Source: Membranipora membranacea (lineage: Eukaryota; Bryozoa; Gymnolaemata; Cheilostomatida; Membraniporidae). Taken from it: DNA of 64,000 bases. The stretch is from NCBI GenBank assembly GCA_914767715.1, contig OU612072.1, positions 2,606,001-2,670,000 on the forward strand, written 5' to 3'. This document shows positions 22,901 to 32,774 of this stretch, one piece after another (position 1 is the first letter of the stretch; every line of letters begins with the position of its first letter). Under the pieces are notes generated by a model. The model did no database searches, was not told the DNA's origin, and worked only from the letters and a program-made list of their open reading frames with translations. The position numbers were made by a program, and so were the translations under genes.

Positions 22901-25900
22901 GATGTGAGTTGAAAGCAGCATGTAACCAACAAATTAACGGACAGTCTGGCAGAAACGGTCAACAACAAAAAGTTCAGCATGCACTCCACTGTAGAATTTA
23001 AGAAGTTTGATCGAAACATGAATACTACAAAGGTATCAAGACTATGGCAGGAAATTTAGAATTGTTTGTGTCTTTTTATCAGATCATAAAATAGGGAAGG
23101 GCTGTGATCCAAGAACAAGCCATCACAGCAACGGGTGACACAAACAGTCACTTGATGAGCTCGGAGACCTTATTTAATATGTACCAATCTGACACGACAA
23201 AATGGTTATGCTGATCTAAGAAAATCCAAAATACAACTATTAAGGATCTCCTTTGTATCTCACAATACAAAGACCTAGATCAAGTTTGAGCCATTTTGCC
23301 CGCATTGAAGTTGACTCCCCTCTACTGACAGTAGAGGGGGGCAACTCAAATGAGAGCGAAATGGATCAAACTTGAACCAACAAAGACCAGCATGTGCTGA
23401 CCATATCTTGCTGACCAAAGTTCAACAAATTTATGACTTGGTCCATATCTGCAGCCAATCTGGGACGCAATCATTTGTGAGAAGCACATCAAAACCTGCC
23501 ATATCCCACAACTGTTTACTTTAAAAACAAACTTTTGATAAAACGCTATAGAAAAAGTCCCCGGCAGCAGAAGATAAGCATGCGCAAATTTACATCGAAT
23601 TATTTTCAAAGCCAGTATATGACCTTCGACCAAGCAACCAATCATAAAAGACACACCAGATAGTGCCTGGAACATTTAGCGTGGTCAGGAGGAAATAGAA
23701 GATTTTAGTACAGGGATGACAATCAGCACTGACAACAAGCTTAGAAAAATGTTAATCTACACTCACAGGCAACAACTATTCTCTTGTCTGCAATGTTGCA
23801 AATAATAAAAATTCACTGTACAAAATCCTTTGCAAAAACCATAGACCTACTAATAATAATAATTATTAGTAGGTCTATGGCAAAAACAAATTAATTCAGA
23901 ATTTTTCTAAATATTATAGCACTGAACTATAGACCGGAACGTAACCAGCCTTATGGCTTGTATCTGCGAATGACTGGAGGGTGTCTATATTTTCTGAATT
24001 AGCTATAGGAGTGATGCGATGCATTTGAGAGTCAGGAAAGTTTGAATCCTGTAATTCAGTTAGTTCCATTGTCAGGACAAAGGTAAAAATCACAATAATA
24101 TAGAAATTAGAGTTCCAGCAAGGCTGGCATATCTGTATATTCATACCTCAGTTGCTGATTTTGATCCTCGAGTTGGAATGTTTTATTTTGAGTTTCCTTC
24201 AACTGTTTTTCGGTTTGTTCTCTCTGCTCTTCAAGTTTCTACGCAGAAAAATCAAGAAATATCATGAAACAATCTCAATCCATAGTTGTCTTTTCACGAT
24301 AAATAAGGGGACAATTCCAATGTCAAAAGCAACAAAACAAATATACATTTATTGGTCATGAGTATTTGACTCCATGATTACTATAATTACAGATACAAAT
24401 TATCGTAATTATTGAGTGAAATGGTCTCCAATCTATCATTGCACATCCTAATAGTAGGTTTTTCTTCAATTTCACAACATGACTTAAATTAGGTCTGAGT
24501 GATAATTACAGGGTTCGAGGAACTGTTTGCACAGCAAAGTGAGCAACATTAGGATAGCATTCTGTAAACATCTCATTAGACATGGCAGCCAATGAAATTG
24601 AACTGAAGTCAGAAATTCCAACTTGTTCATGAGTGGGTGTCATTGTATGCAATATGCATGACCTAATCAAAACCGGTAGCAGAGCACCAGTTGTTTCTAA
24701 GCCCATTCAGAGAAGCTGCAATATTGTCTAGAAGCTAAAAAAAGAAGAGCTTCTAGAAAAGATTGAAACTAGTCTGATGTCTGGCCTGTCGTTTAGTAAC
24801 AAACTTTGCGGAGGATACCAGTGCAACAGTTGTTATATAGTATGGTAGAGTTTAATATAGTATGATTTAGTATCCGAGAGTATTTTAGATTATTATATTA
24901 TATTGTATTACAGAGTATTGTATTGTATTACAGAGTATTGTATTGTATTACAGAGTATTATATTGTATTACAGAGTATTATATTGTATTACAGAGTATTG
25001 TATTGTATTACAGAGTATTACCACCTCCTACTCACAGATAATAGTTGTGATAGTTCAGTCTGTTGCTCAGCTAGTTTACTTTTCTCTGACTCCACCTCTT
25101 TCATAGCTTTAGTAGTTAGCTCTAACTCAGCGCTGATCTGCTCAAACTGAGCCTGCAGATCCTGAGTTGTCTGCTCCAAGCGCCTCTTCTCCTCTGTCAT
25201 AGCCTCCATCAGCCTCTCCATCTCCTATAACAGGGTATTAAATTTAAATAAAGTTTTTCAGAATCTCAAGGGGGTCCAATAGCTAACCCACAGGCTCGGT
25301 AACATGTTGGCATGGTGACATGGTGGCAAGGCTATAGTGCATTTACAACAGTGTGTCAATATAAATTAAAATTTATTGAAATCTCAAGGGTCCAGTAGAT
25401 AACCCTCATGTTGGATATTGAGCTAGATGTGGCATAGTGGCAAGGTTATTATAGTGAATCATCTGTTCACTTTCAATCCCAGTCTACAGGCAGATCGGGG
25501 TACACACTGTTGCATAACGGCCCAGTCAATAAACTGGAGTGGGATTCAAATCTGATTATCAGCACTTAAAGGGCTGACCCTTAAGCGGAGTGAAAAACCT
25601 CTTTCTCCAAACACTAAAAAATCTCGACATGCTGGGACTTTATCACTCAGTAGAGGAGTAAATTGTTTACAAAAATAAAATCTAGCAGTCTCATCAAATA
25701 GAAATTTGTTGACCCTGACACCTGATCACATGACTAACTAACAGTATGTAGTGTAAAATGAACAGGATATAAGTGAATAATATATAAATAGGAGACATTA
25801 TTGCAATCAGTGACCTCGTCATTAACAAGTGATCACTCAAAGCAATATCACAGTATCAAATCCTACTAGTAGCTTCTAGTTAATATATTAAAAACATTAG

Positions 25901-28900
25901 AAAACATTTAGGTTTATATGAATTAATATTCTTTCCCAGTGTCAAGTGAAAAGCTCAGCAGGAAGAAACAGCCTCACATGACAACGGTGTATTGTGCTGA
26001 TATTTTTGTACAAGCAACAAATAATTTTGCTTACCAACACATCCCATTGACTGGAGAATTCTTCTAATGGTTTTTACAATAAGAGTGTTTTATATCAACA
26101 AGAAATAAGTAAATAAGAGTAGTTTTTATAAATGTAATCAAACAGACATCCAGTAACATACCTCTGTTTTGCTTTTTTCATTTGATAATGCTTCCACTTC
26201 ATCATGTAGTTTCACTGCAAAAAAGATGGATTTTTGTGAAGATAATAAGTTGCGGACTAGGGTACATAACATTACCATGTGGTATGAACTCTAGGCAATG
26301 TCATCAGTAGAGTGGTGTGTATGTGGGGCCAGTCTCATAGAGCCATTATAAGATAATAACTCTATGCTAAGTCTAGTAAATCTTTGCATTGGCAGGATAC
26401 ACCATGCAATGATGCATATTCCACTGCAAAACCACAAAGCTTCTGCTAGAAACCGTGACTCAAGCGCCAAGTAAAAGTATCTCACAAATAAATTTCAGAA
26501 TAACACTCAATTAATTAGCATGCAGGCAAAATAAGACGTGTGAGGGGTCAGCGACTTAGTCTTACTGACATCATACAGACAGAAAGACAGATTGTTGATG
26601 AAGGACTTAGATACGTCTTATAGACAGCTTATAGACGTCGTATGACTCACAATAAGCTTCTTGTTTCTCCTCAGCAAGCTTAGCTCCTTGTATCTGAAGC
26701 TGCTGTATTAGAGTATCTCCTAACTGTGCATTTCTCCAACATCTGTTAAAATTAGAATGAAAATTAATTTATACTAAGAGCATTTATCTAAGTCCAACAC
26801 AATCTTGACAGTCTCGTGGGAAAGATGAGCTAGGCTAATGGACTGATATTCACCTAGCTAGTAGAGATAGATAAGGATTTCACAGCTCAGATATGCTAAG
26901 ATAAGATTAGTAGATCTATGATACGGCTGTATTAGCTGCTAAACAAATCCATCATATAAGATAACATAGTAAATACAAGGAAACAGCAGTACCAACAAGA
27001 CACTAGTGGAGACTCGAGACCCAAAGTGGAAAGTGATTGATAATGAAATGCTACTACCAGCTATCCCGGCACAGTTTAAGCGCCTAAACTAAGAAGACTG
27101 TAATATTTAACTCACATTCGCGAGGCCTTCTCTAGTGCGTCCATCCATTTCTCTTGTTCCCATGAATTCTCACACTGCATTACCAATCTCTCCTGTAAGG
27201 TGAAAAGAAGAGAAAGTGTATTGTTACCAGACACGATCAATGGCAAGCAAGGTGAACTTTCAAAACACTGATAATACACAGAAGGCGTTACTTAAAAATT
27301 TAACTTCAGTGTAAAGTCGTCATCCAACTAGGTATAATGCAATTGCAGATTTTAGTAGATTATAGATTAGAAATTTTTTTTTCCTTTTTATAGTGGAGGA
27401 AACTTTTATTGGAGACAGAGAAACTCTGTCAGAAAAACTTCAAACATATACTAGCACGGGATCGGATCGTGGTTAGTCAGTGCTCGATCGTTGTCACATT
27501 CTTACTTTTATTCTCACAGTTTTCCTTGACACCATTCAGGTAACAGATCAGGAAAAGTGTACGGTTAGCCTAATGACCAAGCTAGTCACCGGGGTAGAAT
27601 CGATAGTAATGATTCCATAGAGTACTAGCAGGATAAGGGGTTAAAATGGGGGTCAAAATTGCAAGTCTGTCTCTGTCCAAAGACTGAGAAATAGCAGTGC
27701 CTTAAGAGCGCAGCCGCCGTATTCGGCGCCAAGTTGCTTTCAGTTAGCAGGCAGGTCGGAGCACACCTGGGGCGTCAATTGAGCCCAGTAGTCGGCAGAC
27801 GGCAGCGGGATCCGAACCCAAGACCTCAAGCGCTTGCGCATTAGAGGGCAGGTGCTCTAACCAAATGAGCTACCTCCTACTCCTACTATCTGAGATAATT
27901 TGTTGTACTGACCAGAGAGAGCTCATTAACCACGGATATCATGTGAGGATGCTCTGGTTCCTGCATACGACTGATTAAACAATCGCCGAGAGGCATGAGT
28001 CCTTTTGGGTGGTAGTTGGCACATTTTCTCTTCTCAAACTCCCTGCGTTCCGACTCGGGGTAGTACATGAGGAACCCATCTTTTATGACAAAGAATCTGC
28101 AAAAGAGCATCAGTACAATCACTTATAATTATGAACATATCAAGTGCCAAGGCTACACGGGTTGCCATCTTCCGGCTCAGGCTTTTGTGTAGTTCTACAA
28201 GTTATCTTGTGACATCACATCTTTGGCAGGATGATATGAATTAGTAAGAAATCAAAGAGGAAGTTGTCACATACTGCAATCTGTAATGCCGCCCAATTTC
28301 AGCATAAAAACAAACTTAACTTTTCACAGAATTTGGAAAATCATCACGGGAATATTATGAGCATTCAGCTTTGTTGTTTTTCTATTTATGAATACAGATC
28401 CACTGCGAATGCATTATTTTTGGTGCAACCTTAAACAGGTTAAATCTTCAAATACTGCCATCCCCCCTGAAGGTGTAATCTTCAAAAAATGCAAACTAGT
28501 CCTCATAGCCATTATCAATATAAAACTATCAGCAATACTGGGAACTCTATGGTCAGACTGTCTGAAGAGTAAATGGTCACACTGTCTAAACAGTCGGCAA
28601 AATTTAACTTATCAATTTTGTGTACGATTTGATATTTACATAATGATACAGTGTTGGCCAATAAGCAGCAGAGAAGTACTTGAGTTTTAATACAAGAGTC
28701 TCTTGAGATGTGTATAAAGACTTCCTGGTGTAGATAAATAAGGCTTTAGCCTTCACTTTTTCCTCTTAATTCAATCATTGGGGCCAGACTAAATCTGAGT
28801 CAGCGTCTTTTAGCATGATCATCAGATAGATAAAGATCATAACTCAGGTGACATCTTTACATCAGGTCTAAGACTACACACAACTTTCGCTGTTTCTTCA

Positions 28901-30607
28901 GATAAAATTTTCATTGTGAGGGGGTCCCTGGATATTAAGTTTGCAACTATCAAAGTACATACAAATACGCACCACTCCCTTTATGTCAAAACTTCACTAA
29001 GAACTCCTCAAGGCGTGATTAGCTTGAAGCTACAGGTATAAGGAAGTATTGGTTATCATTATATTCACCCTGATAGGATTATACTACAAAATGCTGACTG
29101 GCTTGAGTAACAACAGGGAAGTGATCTTATTTTGTGTTAGGGGATGTAGCATAGGAGTGAGATCAGATTTTTTAAGGGTAGCAAACTATGGTTGAGTAAT
29201 TCTCACCATTGGTAAAATTTGTTAGTGCATCACTAACATTTTATACCCTGTACTCCAGAGGCAGGTGCTTGCGAGGTATTTTTTTAACCCCCAAGGAAAC
29301 GGGATATCTTGTACTATCAACTTATTGACAGACAGATGGCAAACCCACTGACCCAACGCGCTTGGATACTTGGAATTATGGATGAGTTGTTTATTCCAGC
29401 TGTTTCCGTCATTAACAATCCACAGTACAGAATCCCAACATTGTATCAGGGTGATTATAGTGGGGCTAAATGTTATCTTATCACTGAAATACCCAAGTCA
29501 AAGTATCATCAACAATATCTGTTGCATCAATCCATTGTATTAAACTGTGTATCAGTAACATATATTACACATTTTGCTGATAAAATTCTAAGCCTACTCA
29601 CACATTCACATACAGATATTAATCCTATCTAAACCTTCTATGTATTCATTCCATTATGATTAATCACTGAACAACTCATGGGATCTGGCTATTATTGAGC
29701 TTTATTGAATTAATTTTTTCCATTGTACTTAGATTCAGCTGACACACTGGCTGGTTAGTCATCAAAATTTAGAGCCGATGAAATTTGTAACTTTCCCAAT
29801 TTTTATGGCATAGGCTTAGCCACAATGCAAAAAAAAGATATGTAAATTTTACCATAAAGCATCATACACTAATTTGGTGTAATATGGTTTATCGAGGCTC
29901 AGTGGATGTCAGTACCACAAACACCATCACACACAGTGACTACCTTATCTACAGACTGAAGGTTGTTTTTAAATTATTGTGTCCTCGTGTGTTGAGGTCA
30001 AACTGTCTTGAGGAACAGTCTTTGAGCAATATTGATCCCAAGATAGATCCTCACCCCAACTCATCTACTCAATATGATGGTTAGTGAGCATCAAATGCTA
30101 TTATGGCCTCAGCAGAGCAAGCGCTCCACAAATTTTAGGTGTAAATATGTGACTTTGGACTGACTGGAATTAATTAATCTGTCAAAAATAATCATATCTG
30201 CAGGCGATAATTCACCAGGGCAAAGCCTGCATCACCAGTAGACATCGATAGTATTAGCAGTAGTATTAGTCAGTTACACTTATTGATTTGAAAGACCACA
30301 AGTATCAGAAGTGACCATTTAACCATCAAAGAATTATGGTCATAGACTTCATTAACATTCCTCTGTTCTTTTTGCCTGCTTTGAAGATCATTTTATGCCT
30401 TGTGGGACTGTGAGGTTGAAACCTCATGACAATTTGAACTGCACAAAAATAAAGCTTTAGCCCGAGAGCAGGTGCTTGGAGATAAACTTACCTGCGAGAC
30501 CACTTGTTAGCTAGGATTCCTCCAGACTGTGAGGTCACATTAACGGGACGCTTGTGAAGTATCCCTGTTAGCTGAACCTTGGCGATTTCCTCCTCGGTTG
30601 AAGGCAT
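19982..30607 (-). CDS. PLEKHD1: PLEKHD1-like PH and coiled-coil protein, 12 exons
   Basis: My splice model joins exons 30607-30492, 28096-27913, 27192-27116, 26742-26651, 26214-26162, 25224-25036, 24238-24147, 22617-22474, 21778-21670, 21337-21251, 20684-20603 and 20148-19982. All borders are GT-AG and the chain closes at 1392 bases (463 aa). Residues about 8-125 form a pleckstrin homology domain: KWSRRFFVIKDGFLMYYPES, the HPKGLMPLGDC strand, and a C-terminal helix with W-E-Q-E-K-W. A long Glu/Lys-rich coiled coil follows. The tail IDAQKPLIMKRAVYNARR has the spacing of the conserved PLEKHD1 C-terminus. Human PLEKHD1 is about 506 aa, so the length fits. PH domains bind phosphoinositides or proteins; the cellular role of PLEKHD1 is poorly known. 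Start: the ATG at 30607 is two bases after an acceptor, so a 5' non-coding exon is likely upstream. Orthology rests on domain order and both termini. Confidence 0.92.
20695..20960. repeat. About 30-bp minisatellite in intron
   Basis: About nine degenerate units of ATAGTCTAACACACAGACTA followed by TATAGAGGG. It lies in the PLEKHD1-like intron between exons 20684-20603 and 21337-21251, starting about ten bases from the acceptor side of the exon at 20603-20684. Confidence 0.85.
23276..23379. mobile_element. 104-bp hairpin MITE with 9-bp direct repeat
   Basis: The two halves form an imperfect hairpin: TCAAGTTTGAGCCATTT at the left pairs with AAATGGATCAAACTTGA at the right, with CCCCTCTACTG/CAGTAGAGGGG at the tip. 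ACAAAGACC occurs directly at both edges (23267-23275 and 23380-23388), which fits an 8-9 bp TSD. It sits in a PLEKHD1-like intron. It resembles the element at 7737-7876. Confidence 0.75.
23840..23879. mobile_element. 40-bp palindromic micro-MITE with 8-bp TSD
   Basis: This is the same CATAGACCTACTAAT arm and exact reverse complement as 6329-6388, with a shorter TAA loop. It is flanked by a perfect 8-bp duplication, GCAAAAAC, at 23832-23839 and 23880-23887, inside a PLEKHD1-like intron. A different duplicated 8-mer at each locus shows independent insertion of the same unit. Confidence 0.8.
24903..25020. repeat. 20-bp minisatellite beside splice donor
   Basis: About six units of GTATTACAGAGTATTGTATT (two variants, ATTG/ATTA). 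The array ends about 16 bases from the edge of exon 25036-25224, so on the minus strand it begins just inside the intron after the donor. Confidence 0.9.
27037..27092. repeat. Half copy of CCAGCTATCCC element
   Basis: The sequence ATGAAATGCTACTACCAGCT and the following ATCCCGGCACAGTTTAAGCG match the right half of the hairpin at 41807-41888. The left half is absent here. Confidence 0.55.
27690..27880 (-). mobile_element. tRNA-derived SINE, minus strand
   Basis: Read on the minus strand, it starts with a tRNA-like head (TAGCTCATTTGGTTAGAGC as box A, GGGTTCGGATCCC as box B). It continues into the body with the 18-base core GTGTGCTCCGACCTGCCT (27749-27766) that is shared with 9588-9605. It lies in a PLEKHD1-like intron in the same orientation as the gene. 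Extra sequence after the core suggests it is longer than the first copy. Confidence 0.8.
28097..30491 (-). other. First coding intron of PLEKHD1-like gene
   Basis: A 2.4-kb intron between the first two coding exons, the longest in the gene. The plus-strand open frames in it (28388-28690, 29309-29632 and 29884-30084) have no recognisable domain and no splice-consistent partners. Nothing else is identified. Confidence 0.6.
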
Positions 30608-30619
30608 TGCCTACATGAT

Positions 30620-32300
30620 AAATCGAATGCAAATTTGCAATGTTGAAAAAAATTAAAATAAAGTATTAACAAATAAGGCATTACACAAAAATGTGCGGAT
30701 TGGTTTGTACTCATTTTCTTTGCAATCTGTTACCTTAATATTCGGACAAGGCTTGCTGACCTCTTATTGAAAGACTAACGGATCATGGCTATATCATATC
30801 TGATTGAGGTTGCACATGAGTAAGACCAGTGATATTTCCCAATAGGCATATTCATCATTATCCAAACGTAGGTTTACTACTACCAGGAGGACTAGGTGGA
30901 GTGGGGAGAAGAAGTTGGACATTGATCCTACTCGAAAAGTCCATGCCATGCCAACTATAGACTACTATAAAAACTCTTCTTCTCAACTGGACGACTTAGC
31001 ATCTAGCGTGTTGCTGGTCTCTTGTAAGGCGATGTAGAAACATACCTTTGGTAACACATATATCTTTTTTTTTCAACCTAGAAACCTGTAAATGTATATG
31101 GTTATTATATTTGCAAACACTAACAGCGAGTTGAATATCAAGCCTGAATCTGCACTGCCTCAAAACCTACCTGTATTTGGTTTAATCCAGCACTACAATC
31201 CAAGTAATCTTTAAAATCCTCTCTTACTATAGGCTAGAAGCAAATTCCCTCTGAACTCAGATTTTAGACCTCCTCACAGCAGTTGTCAGTTGTAGTGAGG
31301 TCTCTGCATTGATGTTGATTTGTGAGCTTGTTCTTGAATCATCAATGAATTGGTCTGGCTGGATTGAGTCACAATCTATAAACTAAATTCCAGTCAAGGA
31401 GCTAACTAACTCATAGGTCTAGTAGTGTGTGTATGTATGAATGAATAGTTTGCTCTCCAGTGGTGACACTTGGGTGGTGTATAGTAATTAGTAAGTGTAT
31501 CAAGACAGTATAGACTTTCTTCTGGTCCTTTGATGCTGTGCCAAATCAACTCACCACTATTGCATGAAGCAGGCAAAACAGTGATCTAAATCAAGCACCT
31601 GCACCTGCCAATCTTCTACTATGTATTTCATGTCATATAACATACTATCCAACAAAAGCCATGTGCACTCTCTCACAACTTCCTGCTTGTTGTTGATCAT
31701 GTGACCTTGTAATAACCTATTGAACTCAGAAATATAAACAAAAGGGTTTGGCATGGGTATGCAACTCTCAATTCATGAGATAGGCTCTGCTGTAGAATCA
31801 GGGTTTTATCAGGGAGGTACAGACTCCTTGGTTTTATTGCCTAATTTCTAATATCTACCTGTAATAGGCTAATAATATCAAATGTATGGCACATAAATTA
31901 AACAAAATAAATAAAATAAAATGATAGTCTGAGTTGCATTAGTTGAAAAATCGCATATGGAATTCAAAAAAGGTCTTTTGTCTTTTGGATATTCATCTAT
32001 CTTTGGTCTTCAAGCAGAATTTCTATTTCTATTTATCTTAATGCGAGACTTCAGAGTGTGATGTTCGTCGTTGGCTATTTTTGTGAAGTGTTTAATAGGT
32101 GTGCAGGATGGATGTTATTGTTGGTAGTGCTAGATCGTCAACCCTCTTCTCATAGTTATCAGCGAATGGCAGCGCAATCCGAGTATCAGAGCGCTGGATC
32201 CTCTCTAGTCTTATTTTGTCAGTGTCCGATAATAGATTGTAACATGCAGGGCAGGCGTATTCGATACATTTTGTAACATAATCATAAACTTTTAATTCAT
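30620..32300. other. Intergenic, no gene recognised
   Basis: Upstream flank of the PLEKHD1-like gene. Its promoter and any 5' non-coding exon should lie here, but I see no diagnostic element. Short frames on both strands have no recognisable similarity. Confidence 0.5.
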
Positions 32301-32304
32301 TAAC

Positions 32305-32774
32305 ATAAACTTACCAAAGGATTGGACCCAGTTTTGTTCCTTGAGAGGCACCTACTTGAATGGGTTTGTACTCTGAAAAAATATCACAGTATTTTACAAC
32401 TTGTTGTCTTGGTTCAAAAAAACTTTCTACTAAGGCAATGACATTAGAATTAAAACCAAGAGAATTCATTTTAGATATCAGTATGGGGTGCTGCATCCTA
32501 TCAAAGGCTTTGGAAAAATCAAGGCATGCTTTTTGTATCAGTTTAATATTGATAACAGAGTTGAGAATGGATGTCTAGTCATCTATCAGTTGCAGTATTG
32601 TATCGGTGGCACTGAGCCTCTGTTGGCAGGCATATTGATTAGAATTGATTACTTCTGCTAGGTGATATTTCATTTTGGATATAACTATTTGCTCCAGTTG
32701 TTTGCCGATGGAATAATGGGCTGATCGGCGATAATCCTTGTAGAGTAGAGTAGCTGGTGAAACTCTAGCGTCCT
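32305..32774 (-). mobile_element. Minus-strand LINE, downstream part of RT
   Basis: The minus-strand frames encode a reverse-transcriptase stretch: YKDYRRSAHYSIGKQLEQIV (a decayed YRPIS-type motif), YACQQRLSATDTILQLIDD, then the GASQGTKLGPILW motif, where it stops abruptly. The missing upstream part resumes at 35640-36110, on the other side of a plus-strand LINE. The catalytic YADD region is absent, so the copy is dead. Confidence 0.8.

Noticed and set aside
29309-29632. Plus-strand 107-codon frame
   Set aside because: It lies inside the first coding intron of the PLEKHD1-like gene on the other strand, with no domain and no splice partners.
31557-31754. Minus-strand 65-codon frame
   Set aside because: No recognisable similarity and no supporting exon chain. 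It could be chance in an AT-rich region.
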